Assembly: GCF_000513475.1 (NCBI RefSeq)
Contig: NC_023003.1
Span: 496,001 to 560,000, forward strand
Source: Candidatus Babela massiliensis
GTDB lineage: Bacteria > Babelota > Babeliae > Babelales > Babelaceae
Reading direction: 5' to 3'
Length of the DNA: 64,000 nt
How positions within the stretch are numbered: the first letter of the stretch is position 1; every line of letters starts with the position of its first letter. Under the pieces are notes generated by a model, which saw only the letters and a list, made by a program, of their open reading frames with translations, did not search any database and was not told the origin of the DNA. The translations under genes and the position numbers were made by a program. Below are positions 21,874 to 33,281 of the stretch, piece by piece.

Positions 21874-23073
21874 ATGCCATATTTTTTTTGGTCCGGGATA
21901 AATTTGAACGGTGAAAGTATAAGCGGAAAACTTTTTGCCAGATCTATTCAAGATCTTGACCGATATTTATTTAATCAAGAAATAGCATTATTAAATGCCA
22001 AAGAATACAAAATACATTTTATTTTAGCATTTTCATTATCTAATATCGATGAAAATAAATTTATAGAACATATTTCTATTTTATTAAATGCAGGCATACA
22101 TCTACATAAAGCTCTTGAAATAGTATCTAAAACAATAAAGAATAAGTACTATAAAATCATAATAAATGATATAAAGAGATACGTATATGAAGGCGAAAAA
22201 TTATCTTATGCATTAGAGGTACATAAAAATCATTTTAATATTTTAACCAGATCTATAATATATTCTGGAGAAATATCTTCTAATTTAAATTTGGCCTTTA
22301 ATCAACTTGTTAAACATAACAAAATTATGAATGAATTTAAGAAAAAACTGAAATCAACTCTTTTAATCCCAATTATTACTCTAATTTTATTTATAATTAT
22401 ATTCTTTGGTTTACTAATTCTTATTATTCCTCGTTTTGAAGCATTTTTTAACTCGATAGATAAAAATGCTCTTTCAAAATCAACAAAACTTATACTAAAA
22501 TTAAGCAAATTAATTAGATCTAAAAAGGTTTTATATATATCAACGGGCTTACTAACAATACTTATAATTCTAAAGAACATAAACATAGAAATGATCAAAA
22601 TCTATAAATATAAAATATTATTAAATATTCCAGTAATTTCTAATTTTTTATTCCTAATTTATACTGCAAGATTTCTACAAAAATTAGATTTACTTTTAAC
22701 CTCAGGATTGCATATTACCAAATCAATAGAAGTTATTATAGAAAGTACACAAAATTTAACATTAAGAGATGAAATTAAAAAGATATTAAACAAAATGAAT
22801 TCAGGACATAATCTGAGTTTATCAATATCCCAAAGTCAAATATTTAATTCAGAAGAATTATTTGCATTAATAAAAGTAGGAGAATCATCAGGAAATTTAA
22901 TTTTTTCAATCAATCAAGCGTCTGAAATATATCAGAATAAAGTCTATAACAATATAAATAAATTTATTTTTTTAGTCCAACCCTTAATATTAATAATATT
23001 AGGCTTATTAATCTCGGGCTTAATTATCTCTATATATGTACCATTAATCAACTTATCTTCTGCAATACATTAA
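21874..23073 (+). CDS. Type IV pilus / type II secretion platform protein (PilC/GspF)
   Basis: A 399-residue inner-membrane protein with two copies of the T2SF domain. A short N-terminal domain is followed by IEHISILLNAGIHLHKALEI (first copy), then transmembrane segments near residues 162-188 and 214-230. The second copy contains RFLQKLDLLLTSGLHITKSI, and a final membrane helix closes the protein. The family forms the platform on which pilus or pseudopilus subunits are assembled by an ATPase. No pilin or ATPase gene is in this window, so the apparatus must be encoded elsewhere. Length and order are normal. Confidence 0.9.
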   Translation: MPYFFWSGINLNGESISGKLFARSIQDLDRYLFNQEIALLNAKEYKIHFILAFSLSNIDENKFIEHISILLNAGIHLHKALEIVSKTIKNKYYKIIINDIKRYVYEGEKLSYALEVHKNHFNILTRSIIYSGEISSNLNLAFNQLVKHNKIMNEFKKKLKSTLLIPIITLILFIIIFFGLLILIIPRFEAFFNSIDKNALSKSTKLILKLSKLIRSKKVLYISTGLLTILIILKNINIEMIKIYKYKILLNIPVISNFLFLIYTARFLQKLDLLLTSGLHITKSIEVIIESTQNLTLRDEIKKILNKMNSGHNLSLSISQSQIFNSEELFALIKVGESSGNLIFSINQASEIYQNKVYNNINKFIFLVQPLILIILGLLISGLIISIYVPLINLSSAIH

Positions 23074-23122
23074 CCAAAAATAAATAGATAAATAAAAAAG
23101 TTTTAGATATAATAATATTATT

Positions 23123-24959
<1,837 letters not shown>

Positions 24960-24962
24960 ATC

Positions 24963-25730
24963 ATGAAATATATAACTTCGCTTATAAATACTGAAATAAA
25001 ATCAATTGTTAAACTTCATAATGCTAAAGAACGAAGAGAAACAAATAAGTGCATATTCCAGGGTATTAGAACTATAGAGACAGCTTTAGAGTCTGGGTTA
25101 AAATTAGACAAAATTTACATAACTCAAGATAATCTAAAAAATACAATAAATTTATTTAATAAATTTAATTTAAGTGAAAAGCTAATAAGAATAGTTTCAG
25201 ATCATATAATTAACAAAATAAGCACATTAAAAACCAATCCTGGGTTGGTTGCTATATTTTACAATAAAAAGTTCGATATTAATAAATTAAATGAAGGTCT
25301 AGTCCTTGCTCAAATAATGGACCCAGGCAATATGGGCACACTGATAAGAACAGCAGCTTCATGTAATATCAAATCCATAGCAATAGTGGAGGGAACAGAC
25401 CCTTGGTCTACAAAAGTCATTCAAGCAAGTGCTGGGACAATCGCTTTAGTTAATATATTTGAGTTAAGCTGGTCAGAGCTATTAGAAATTAAAGAAAAAA
25501 ATAAACTAAAATTATATGCTCTAGTTCCTCAAAATGGTTATTCTATTGATAGTATAAAAAAAGATAATGCTTTATTAGTAGTAGGAAATGAAGGAAATGG
25601 ATTGCCAAATCAATGGATAGAAGATTGTGATAGACCTATCACTTTAAAAATGCCAGGCAACACTGAAAGTCTTAATGCTGCTGTTGCAGGTTCTATTGCC
25701 TTATATTTAACTTTCTGTAAAAACATATAA
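24963..25730 (+). CDS. TrmH/SpoU-family RNA 2'-O-methyltransferase
   Basis: A 255-residue protein with an N-terminal substrate-binding domain (residues about 1-95, ending KTNPGLVAIF) and a C-terminal SPOUT domain. The SPOUT motifs are QIMDPGNMGTLIRTAASCN (motif 1), LLVVGNEGNGLP (motif 2) and MPGNTESLNAAVAGSIALYL (motif 3 with the SLNxAxA signature). SAM binds in the knot formed by motifs 2 and 3. The RNA target is not known; RlmB- or TsnR-like roles are possible. It starts 3 bases after tgt. Confidence 0.93.
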   Translation: MKYITSLINTEIKSIVKLHNAKERRETNKCIFQGIRTIETALESGLKLDKIYITQDNLKNTINLFNKFNLSEKLIRIVSDHIINKISTLKTNPGLVAIFYNKKFDINKLNEGLVLAQIMDPGNMGTLIRTAASCNIKSIAIVEGTDPWSTKVIQASAGTIALVNIFELSWSELLEIKEKNKLKLYALVPQNGYSIDSIKKDNALLVVGNEGNGLPNQWIEDCDRPITLKMPGNTESLNAAVAGSIALYLTFCKNI

Positions 25731-25733
25731 AAA

Positions 25734-25763
25734 GAAGAGAGATTTTTAAAAGATTCTCTCTTC
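25734..25763. terminator. Hairpin between convergent genes
   Basis: GAAGAGAGA at 25734-25742 pairs with TCTCTCTTC at 25755-25763. There is no long T run, so strength is uncertain. Confidence 0.5.
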
Positions 25764-25770
25764 CTGATTA

Positions 25771-27345
25771 TTAAAAGCTAATTGAAGTTCTTACTTGAAC
25801 ACCCCATTGCTCAAAAGCTGTATTGGAATGAGCAAACTCATACATACCAACAAAACCAAGCATAAGCGGCATACACCAAAACTCAGTATTATAAGATAAA
25901 GCACCATAAACAGTATGAGTCATTGCTTTAGGCATCGCTCCAGATGATAAATTTAAATCTGATGTGCTTAAAGGTACAAACATAGGATCACTAGGAGCTA
26001 CATTACATCCAGCATTCACTACAGTTTGAGAGATATTAGCATTGCATGTAGCAGAAACTGGATTTCCTTGACAGTCCCCACTAATATCATATATTCCTAC
26101 ACATAAGCTTTGATTTTCACAATTAGCAAGACAAACTTTTTCAGCTTGATGCCAATACAAATCATAACCAACTTCAAAATGGTATTCACAACAGTTGTAA
26201 TGTAAAGCTGTCCAAAAATCAACAGTATTTCGTGGAGTCGCTCTAACTCGTCTGGCAAAATAGTTAACTCCCGGTTCTGTCATAGAAGGCTGATCAGGAG
26301 ATACTACTAATAAATACCTTGACCAAGGACCATTTTTACAAAGATCAAATAAACGTCTAGTACAATAAGAAAATTCATAACGATATTTCAAATCAGCCAT
26401 CCAATGTAACGCTTGATTACCAAAATCATATACAGTATAATCACTATTAAATCCAACTCCAGCGCTACCAAAACGTGTGCCAACAAGTGGTTCAAAAATA
26501 AATAAATTTCGTGTTCTATGCCCAGTTGGTGCTGTTGCTACAAAATAAATACCAAAATGGTCTTGATTGCAAAAATAGTAATTCCACCCTAATTTAAATT
26601 GCACATCATCAACACCTGTTCTTACCATAGTATTAGGACAGAATCTACCAGCACACCACTCGCTATTATTTAATGCTTGAGTCGCGTTACATGCATTATC
26701 TAAAGTTCCAGTATTTTCAACACAACTTTCTTTAATACAAATATTTTGTTCAACACGCATAGCCGCAAATGCAATACTTAACCATGTACCACATAACCAA
26801 GTATTAAAATCAAAATAAAAGTTAAAAAAACCACCATCTACTTTTCTTCTAGGCGATAAACATACTCTTGAATCAAATTGTGTTCCATCAGCAGAAATAA
26901 GACCAAGCCATAAGGATCCTACATCCCCTGAACCATCTTCTCTTACACTTATACATCTTCTTCCATTTGGTAAAAAATAAGCAGCAAGTTCACATTCTTT
27001 TCTTGATCTTAAATGAAAGTAACTAGCTTGAATATCGAAAAATGCTTTATCTTCAGGACATTGAGCATTATGATAAAATTGATAGTTCCCTAAAGGCAAA
27101 TCTAACATCGAATTTGTAGTTAAGAGTCTTGGTATAAATATAGTACGACTACTAGCATAATCATTACTGCACCCATAGCCGCATTCATTACTGCAATCAG
27201 TATTACAATTTGATTTATTTATATTTTCTGCCTCTGGAAATTCAGTACTTGATTGAGAAATATAAGCTTTGACATCTTTTATCAATATGATATTAAATAT
27301 CATTAAAAATAATAAACTTTTTTTTAGATATTTTAATCTAACCAT
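25771..27345 (-). CDS. Cysteine-rich outer-membrane-like beta-barrel protein
   Basis: The 524-residue protein has a signal peptide (SLLFLMIFNIILI, likely cleavage near DVKA). The mature protein has alternating polar and aromatic residues typical of beta strands (FFDIQASYFHLR, FFNFYFDFNT, DLKYRYEFSY) and ends in SISF, the terminal Phe seen in many barrel proteins. It contains 26 cysteines, including a CNTDC and CGYGC cluster near the N-terminus. That is rare for barrels but known in chlamydial envelope proteins. Family unknown to me. An AGGAG site precedes the ATG. A porin or adhesin in a disulfide-linked outer envelope is a reasonable guess. Confidence 0.78.
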   Translation of the reverse strand: MVRLKYLKKSLLFLMIFNIILIKDVKAYISQSSTEFPEAENINKSNCNTDCSNECGYGCSNDYASSRTIFIPRLLTTNSMLDLPLGNYQFYHNAQCPEDKAFFDIQASYFHLRSRKECELAAYFLPNGRRCISVREDGSGDVGSLWLGLISADGTQFDSRVCLSPRRKVDGGFFNFYFDFNTWLCGTWLSIAFAAMRVEQNICIKESCVENTGTLDNACNATQALNNSEWCAGRFCPNTMVRTGVDDVQFKLGWNYYFCNQDHFGIYFVATAPTGHRTRNLFIFEPLVGTRFGSAGVGFNSDYTVYDFGNQALHWMADLKYRYEFSYCTRRLFDLCKNGPWSRYLLVVSPDQPSMTEPGVNYFARRVRATPRNTVDFWTALHYNCCEYHFEVGYDLYWHQAEKVCLANCENQSLCVGIYDISGDCQGNPVSATCNANISQTVVNAGCNVAPSDPMFVPLSTSDLNLSSGAMPKAMTHTVYGALSYNTEFWCMPLMLGFVGMYEFAHSNTAFEQWGVQVRTSISF

Positions 27346-27527
27346 TTATCTATCTCCTGTAACCCACTTCAAATAATTAAACCTAATTCAAAAACTTACA
27401 ATAAGATACATAACTCTATTATTATTTTCAAGCTAGATTTTTATAATTATTTTTTGATAAATTTTCAAAATATTGCTTAAATATATAGAAATATGATTAA
27501 AAAGCTATAAATGTAAATATAAGGGCC

Positions 27528-28859
27528 ATGACAAATAAAAAAAAGCTATCTTTATTCTCCGTTATTCTAATAAACATAAACATTATGTTAGGATCAGGAA
27601 TCTTTGTTAATACAGTACTATTATCAAAGCTAACGGGTTCTTTAAGTCCATTATCTTATATTATAGTAGGCATATTATTGCTACCGCTTATATTAGCAAT
27701 AGTTAAATTATGGGGCTCTATAGATTCAGGAGCTACTTTTTATCATTTGGGGTTACCAATAAGTCCTTTTTTTGGATTTTTAAGTAGTTGGAGTTATTTC
27801 ATTGGAAAAATAAGTACATTGGTATTAGGAATTCATGTCTGTTTTTCGCTTTTACAGCAAATTATTCCTGAACTTCAATCGATACCAATACTATTGCTTG
27901 ATGCAATTACCATATTCATATTTACAATATTTAATCTCCTAAATTTAAGAACAGGTAGCACAATTCAATATGGCTTTATCATTTTTAAATTAGTACCAAT
28001 AATTTTTACCATATTTTCTGGATTTTATTTATTTTCTAAAGCTAATTTTAACTCTGAATTACTAATACCTTCAGGAATACCTGCAAGTATAACATTAGTA
28101 TTTTTTGCCTTTGCTGGATTTGAAGCAAGTTGTTCTCTTAGCCAATCTATTGAAAATCCAAAAAAGAATGGTCCTAAAGCTATATTAATTTCTTATATAA
28201 TAGTAGTAATAATTGCTACATTATTTCAATTTATGTTATGTGGGAATTTAGGAAAAGAACTTTATAGTCTCACTAATGGATATTTAGAAGTTTTTCCAAC
28301 ACTAATAGCGAAACTTTCTAATTTTTTTCAAAATAATAAAATTAAACATATATCAATAGTACTTCTCAATTTAGGAATAGCAGCATCATCCTTAGGAGCT
28401 GCTTATGGGGTAATGTTCAGCAATAGCTGGAATCTTTATAATTTAGCACAAAGCAACCATCTATTTATGAGTAAAATTTTCACCTTACTTAATAAACATC
28501 ATATTCCTTATGTTTGTATAATTACTGAAGGTTTAATCGCAATAATTTACTTATTAATAACACAAGCTCAACAGATTCCTCTACAACAAGTAGGTGCTCT
28601 AGGAGCAACCATTTCTTATACAATTAGTACTCTATCACTATTAATATTAAGCATAGATAAGAGGCAGAAAACTAACATTAAAATAGCTATATTTTCACTT
28701 ATAAGCTGTTTAATACTATTAAGCGCATTCATATTTAATTTATCAGTTTATGGAATATCCAATTTGCTTATCTTATTCATATTTCTACAAATCATTGGAT
28801 GTTATATGTTTTACAAAAAACATAAACTAGGTAATTTAGAAATTTATCAAGATTTATAA
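27528..28859 (+). CDS. APC-superfamily amino-acid permease
   Basis: A 443-residue inner-membrane protein with about 12 hydrophobic helices. The N-terminal motif NIMLGSGIFVNT is the discontinuous first helix where APC carriers bind the amino-acid backbone. FFAFAGFEASCSLSQSIENP is the conserved helix 6 segment, followed by a charged loop with PKKNGPKA. Substrate unknown. It is one of three amino-acid-type carriers in the window with the PutP-like and AGCS carriers. No neighbour clarifies its cargo. Confidence 0.88.
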   Translation: MTNKKKLSLFSVILININIMLGSGIFVNTVLLSKLTGSLSPLSYIIVGILLLPLILAIVKLWGSIDSGATFYHLGLPISPFFGFLSSWSYFIGKISTLVLGIHVCFSLLQQIIPELQSIPILLLDAITIFIFTIFNLLNLRTGSTIQYGFIIFKLVPIIFTIFSGFYLFSKANFNSELLIPSGIPASITLVFFAFAGFEASCSLSQSIENPKKNGPKAILISYIIVVIIATLFQFMLCGNLGKELYSLTNGYLEVFPTLIAKLSNFFQNNKIKHISIVLLNLGIAASSLGAAYGVMFSNSWNLYNLAQSNHLFMSKIFTLLNKHHIPYVCIITEGLIAIIYLLITQAQQIPLQQVGALGATISYTISTLSLLILSIDKRQKTNIKIAIFSLISCLILLSAFIFNLSVYGISNLLILFIFLQIIGCYMFYKKHKLGNLEIYQDL

Positions 28860-29112
28860 TTTTTTGACCAAGTTTATTACTTAATTATAAATTATCAATT
28901 ATACAAAATAAGTAGTATAGCATAATCAATATAACCCCTAAATATTGATAAAAATATTAATAAATACTAATCTGATATTAAGTTATTCAAATTTAGGGCT
29001 TTTGACATGAGCAAAAGCTCCTATTAAACTAGATTAGAAATATAATGTAATATTTAACGATAATTAACTGTTTTATTAAATCATTTAATTATTAATAATA
29101 AGGAATAAAAGC

Positions 29113-29532
29113 ATGAAAAGAAATATTATAAATACATTAAAAATTAAAGCTCATTTTTTTATCTTAATAAGCTTACTTTCTTCTAATTTAACCACTAAAG
29201 CAACAAATGATACAGAGATTTCTAATGAACAACAACATAGAATATCTACTTTTATAGAAAATTTCCTAAACAAAGATATAGAGCCAGGAAAAACGTTTGA
29301 AGGTTGGTTAGAAGATTTAAAAAATTTACTTCAAGGTGCTCCTAATTTTCCACAATATTGCACTGCAATCGATAATATTAAAAAATCAAGAAATATTTAT
29401 GAAGCAGGAAGAAATTTTGAAAAATTTCAAAATCTTATTCCTACAAGATTAAAACAAGATTTAGCAAAAAAATATAGCAAAGCTATAATCCTAAAAAATT
29501 TAACAGAAAGACTTAAAAGAAGAACTAAGTAA
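29113..29532 (+). CDS. Small exported hypothetical protein
   Basis: A 139-residue protein with a signal-like hydrophobic stretch FFILISLLSSNL after a basic start (MKRNIINTLKIKAH). The mature part is helical, charged and ends in a basic tail (RLKRRTK). No cysteines, repeats or known motifs stand out except one Cys in PQYCTAID. AAGGAATAAA lies before the ATG. It stands alone and is followed by a very strong terminator. A hairpin-forming sequence at about 28998-29023 (GGCTTTTG with CAAAAGCTC) lies upstream and may be regulatory or a terminator for the permease gene. Confidence 0.6.
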   Translation: MKRNIINTLKIKAHFFILISLLSSNLTTKATNDTEISNEQQHRISTFIENFLNKDIEPGKTFEGWLEDLKNLLQGAPNFPQYCTAIDNIKKSRNIYEAGRNFEKFQNLIPTRLKQDLAKKYSKAIILKNLTERLKRRTK

Positions 29533-29550
29533 TAAATTTTAATTTATTAA

Positions 29551-29599
29551 AAATCTTAATTTATACAATATCAACTGTATAAATTAAGATTTTTTTATT
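29551..29599 (+). terminator. Strong Rho-independent terminator
   Basis: A perfect 17-bp stem, 29551-29567 with 29576-29592, has an 8-base loop and is followed by TTTTATTTTG. Confidence 0.92.
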
Positions 29600-29698
29600 T
29601 TGTAATTTTAACGTATTTGGACTTTATGATTAATTTTTAGTATTATTAATTTAAAATAATCTATTATAACTATTTTAAATTAATAATATTTTATAACA

Positions 29699-31528
29699 AT
29701 GAACACAAATAAAATCGATAATAATCTAATCTCTGAAAATATATTTGACGTAATTGTAGTTGGAGGAGGACATGCAGGAATAGAAGCTGCTTATGCATCT
29801 AGTCGTATGGGATCAAAGACTCTAATGATTACCTTAAGTATAGATAAAATTGGACATATGCCTTGCAATCCTGCAATAGGTGGTATAGGCAAAAGTCATA
29901 TAGTATTTGAAATAAGTGCATTAGGAGGCTTAATGCCAAAATTATGTACTAAATCTTACTTACAAGCAAGAATGCTAAATACTCGTAAAGGACCTGCAGT
30001 TCAAGGCTTAAGACTTCAAATAGATAAAGAAAGATATAAAATTTTGAGTCAAGAAGAGCTATTAAAAACACCAAATTTAACTATCATAAGTGATATGGTG
30101 GAAGAGCTGATACTTGATAACAATAAAGTAATAGGTATAAAAACTCGCTCAAATAAGACTTATAAATCAGGTGCGGTAATATTAACAACCGGGACTTTCT
30201 TAAGAGGCTTAATTCACATGGGTCATAATAATTATAGTGCAGGACGTCAAGGTGAAGAAGCTGTTCAAACTCTTTCACAATCTATTAAAGAACTTGGGCT
30301 TAAAATGGTGAGACTTAAAACGGGTACTCCTCCTAGGTTACTGCGCTCAAGTTTAGATCTTTCTCAACTTGAATATCAAGGATCTGACAATTTAGACTCG
30401 CTTTTTGAATTTACTTCACATCAAGTTGAACATAAAATAGGTTGCTATATTACTCATACCAACGAAAACACTCATAAGATAATAAAAGAGCATGCTCATT
30501 TATCGCCAATTTATACAGGACATATAAAAGGGACTCCTCCTCGATATTGTCCATCTATTGAAGATAAAATAGCCAGATTTGCAGATAAGAATTCTCATCA
30601 TGTTTTTGTTGAACCTGAAAGCGCTTCTAACGATGAAATATATCCAAATGGCCTTTCAACATCTTTACCAATCGAAATACAAGAAAAATATATAAGATCT
30701 ATAAAAGGATTTGAAAATGCTATTATAGTACGACCTGGATACGCAATAGAATACGATGCAGTACTTCCTAATCAACTTTATCATACGCTTGAAGTAAAAA
30801 CGGTAGAAAATTTATTTTTAGCAGGACAAATTAATGGTACTACTGGTTATGAAGAAGCAGCTGGTCAAGGCATAATCGCTGGTATTAATGCTCATCTTAA
30901 GATAAATAAAAAAGAACCTTTTATATTAAATAGAAATGAAAGCTATATAGGAATCATGATTGATGATCTAGTAACTCTAGGCATAGATGAGCCATACAGA
31001 ATGTTTACTTCAAGAGCAGAACGTAGATTATTATTAAGACAAGATAACGTGTTTGATAGATTAGGAGATAAAGCATATAATCTAGGTCTTATAAGCAATG
31101 AGCTCTATCAAGATATTCAAAAAGAAAGAGCTTTAATTAAAGATATTTTGGAATCATTAAGATCTAATAAAAATCATCTTGAAATTATGCGTTTATTCAG
31201 TCAAGGTGAAGTAGAAAAAGTACATGACAAAATAAAAGAGATAAAGCCTGATATAAATTACAGGACATTACAAACTATTTCAGCTGAATTACTATATGGT
31301 CCTTATATTAAAAGAGAACAAAAAGAAGTTGAAAAATCTCAATATTATCAAAATTTAGAAATACCTGATAATATGAGTTATAAAAATATTCCAGGTCTAT
31401 GTAGAGAACTTGAACAAAAGCTAACTAAAATTAAACCAAAAAATATAGCTCAAGCTAATTTAATTCAGGGAATGACACCTGCTGCTATATCGTTACTAAT
31501 ATTTAAGGTAAGAGAAAAAACTAAATAA
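29699..31528 (+). CDS. mnmG: tRNA uridine-5-carboxymethylaminomethyl modification enzyme, FAD subunit
   Basis: MnmG (GidA) works with MnmE to modify uridine-34 in tRNAs for Lys, Glu, Gln, Leu and Arg. The FAD-binding motif VVGGGHAGIEAAYASSRMG lies near residue 20, followed by MPCNPAIGGIGKSHIVFEI with a conserved cysteine. FLRGLIHMGHNNYSAGRQGE and AGQINGTTGYEEAAGQG are further signatures, and the C-terminal domain ends with QGMTPAAISLL. The 609-residue length is normal. mnmE is not in this window. The gene is separated from its neighbours by noncoding sequence and is probably its own unit. Confidence 0.97.
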   Translation: MNTNKIDNNLISENIFDVIVVGGGHAGIEAAYASSRMGSKTLMITLSIDKIGHMPCNPAIGGIGKSHIVFEISALGGLMPKLCTKSYLQARMLNTRKGPAVQGLRLQIDKERYKILSQEELLKTPNLTIISDMVEELILDNNKVIGIKTRSNKTYKSGAVILTTGTFLRGLIHMGHNNYSAGRQGEEAVQTLSQSIKELGLKMVRLKTGTPPRLLRSSLDLSQLEYQGSDNLDSLFEFTSHQVEHKIGCYITHTNENTHKIIKEHAHLSPIYTGHIKGTPPRYCPSIEDKIARFADKNSHHVFVEPESASNDEIYPNGLSTSLPIEIQEKYIRSIKGFENAIIVRPGYAIEYDAVLPNQLYHTLEVKTVENLFLAGQINGTTGYEEAAGQGIIAGINAHLKINKKEPFILNRNESYIGIMIDDLVTLGIDEPYRMFTSRAERRLLLRQDNVFDRLGDKAYNLGLISNELYQDIQKERALIKDILESLRSNKNHLEIMRLFSQGEVEKVHDKIKEIKPDINYRTLQTISAELLYGPYIKREQKEVEKSQYYQNLEIPDNMSYKNIPGLCRELEQKLTKIKPKNIAQANLIQGMTPAAISLLIFKVREKTK

Positions 31529-31621
31529 AACTAATATTTTTATGTAAAAATTCTTTGCCTTATTATTTATATAAATTTATAATTTTATTAAAATCAAACT
31601 ATATAAAAAAAGGGTATTAAT

Positions 31622-32443
31622 ATGAAGAATAAAATAATACTTTTATTATCTGTTTTCATTAATGTAAATATAAGCGCAAAGACTGTTTTTATATTTAGTC
31701 ATGGATTAGAAGGAAACCGAAATCAAATTAAGCGGTATACTATGCCAAATAAACTTAATTGGCAAATTTTAGGTAACAATAATATAAGTTTTGATTTCGG
31801 CGATGTAGATTCTGATGGAAAATTCAATGAAAATAATGCTAATCTTGCTCAAGATAAAGATGTTGAGACTTTAGATAACATCTATAAAGAATGCTTAAAA
31901 GATGAAGCTGTAAACAAAATAGTATTAGTTGGAGTATCACGTGGAGCTTCAACGATTATAAATTATGCATCAAGACATCCAGAGAAATTAGCAGCTGTTG
32001 TTCTTGAATCCCCTTTCGATTCAATAGAAAAAATTATCGAATATCAACTAAATCGAAAGTATGTAGGTTGGATACCCGGTATAAAACATTTATTTCATAA
32101 AATTATAGAAAGAAAATATCCTAATTACGATAAAAATGGTATTAGGCCAATCGATATAGTAAAAAGTTTACCTAAAAATTTGCCAATATTATTTGTGCAT
32201 TCCAAAAAGGACAGATTAATTCCAATTAAAAGCAGTATTAGATTATATAAACAGTTAAAGTCAACAGGTCATAACAACGTATATTTATTAAAGCTAAATG
32301 ATGGTGAACATGCTTCTTATCAATGGGGTACTGATGCTAATAATTACCAAACAGTAGTACATGCTTTTTATAAAAAGCATGATATAGAACATATAGAAGA
32401 ATTAGCACAATTAGGAGAAAGGCTACTAGAAGCTAGTAAGTAA
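31622..32443 (+). CDS. Exported alpha/beta hydrolase
   Basis: A 273-residue protein with a signal peptide (IILLLSVFINVNISA). The nucleophile elbow VLVGVSRGAS places Ser at about 106, with HSKKDRLIP supplying the acid and DGEHASYQW the histidine, so a complete triad is likely. HGLEGNRNQ near residue 27 can form the oxyanion loop. Resembles dienelactone-type or BD-FAE-like peptidase/esterases; the substrate cannot be inferred. AAAAAGGG lies before the ATG. An exported hydrolase would act in the periplasm or outside the cell. Confidence 0.85.
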   Translation: MKNKIILLLSVFINVNISAKTVFIFSHGLEGNRNQIKRYTMPNKLNWQILGNNNISFDFGDVDSDGKFNENNANLAQDKDVETLDNIYKECLKDEAVNKIVLVGVSRGASTIINYASRHPEKLAAVVLESPFDSIEKIIEYQLNRKYVGWIPGIKHLFHKIIERKYPNYDKNGIRPIDIVKSLPKNLPILFVHSKKDRLIPIKSSIRLYKQLKSTGHNNVYLLKLNDGEHASYQWGTDANNYQTVVHAFYKKHDIEHIEELAQLGERLLEASK

Positions 32444-32471
32444 TCATTTTAAAAATTTAAATTAAATTAAT

Positions 32472-33281
32472 ATGTATCCAGTAATTTTTAATATATACGG
32501 TCCTATAAAACTCAATAGTTTTAGCGTTGCTATAAGTATTAGCATAATTGTTTTTCTTTGGTTAATAAGAAGAGATAAAAGCGTTACAAACCTTATAAGC
32601 AAAGAAGATATTATAAATTTAACATCAGAAACAGCTATCATTGCTATAATAGGGGGACGAGCTTTACACGTAATTAACAATTTTAAACATTACAATAACA
32701 TTATTGAAATAATAAGTATTTGGAACGGTGGGCTTGCTGTTTTAGGATCCATTATAGCAGGTTTAATATACTTAGCTGTTACTTTAAAGAAAAAAAATAT
32801 TAAAATACTTTATGCACTTGATATCATATCCGTCTATATACCTATTGTTCATTCTATATCAAGAATAGGTTGTTTTTTAGCAGGGTGTTGTTATGGCCAA
32901 GTGTGCAATCCAAGCCAATTATGGGCAGTTACTTATAGAGATCCTGAATCTATTGCTCCTCTTGAACTAGCTTTGCATCCTACTCAAATTTATAGCTCCT
33001 TAACATTTTTATTTATATTTATATTTATGCAATTTTTATATTCTCGCTATAAGTTAAAACAAGGAACTCTTCTAACAATATACTTAATGCTTTCTTCACT
33101 TGAAAGAATCTCAATAGACTTTTTAAGAGGAGACAGAGATATAATAATAAAAAATATTATATACTCTCAGGATATTTCAAAGGCTCAACTGCTTGCTATA
33201 TTTATCTTAATAGTTGCTTTTTTAAGTTTTATTATAATTAGATTAACAAAAAATAAGATTGAGCATCATGAACCTATTTAA
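32472..33281 (+). CDS. lgt: Prolipoprotein diacylglyceryl transferase
   Basis: Lgt attaches diacylglycerol to the lipobox cysteine of prelipoproteins at the inner membrane. The 269-residue protein has about seven membrane helices. The Lgt signature region is VHSISRIGCFLAGCCYG, and LALHPTQIYSS matches the conserved periplasmic segment with an essential His. IWNGGLAVLGSIIAG is another family landmark. Its presence shows that lipoproteins are made; the protein encoded at 38315 has a lipobox. The last 14 bases overlap the dnaG start, suggesting coupled translation. Confidence 0.95.
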   Translation: MYPVIFNIYGPIKLNSFSVAISISIIVFLWLIRRDKSVTNLISKEDIINLTSETAIIAIIGGRALHVINNFKHYNNIIEIISIWNGGLAVLGSIIAGLIYLAVTLKKKNIKILYALDIISVYIPIVHSISRIGCFLAGCCYGQVCNPSQLWAVTYRDPESIAPLELALHPTQIYSSLTFLFIFIFMQFLYSRYKLKQGTLLTIYLMLSSLERISIDFLRGDRDIIIKNIIYSQDISKAQLLAIFILIVAFLSFIIIRLTKNKIEHHEPI

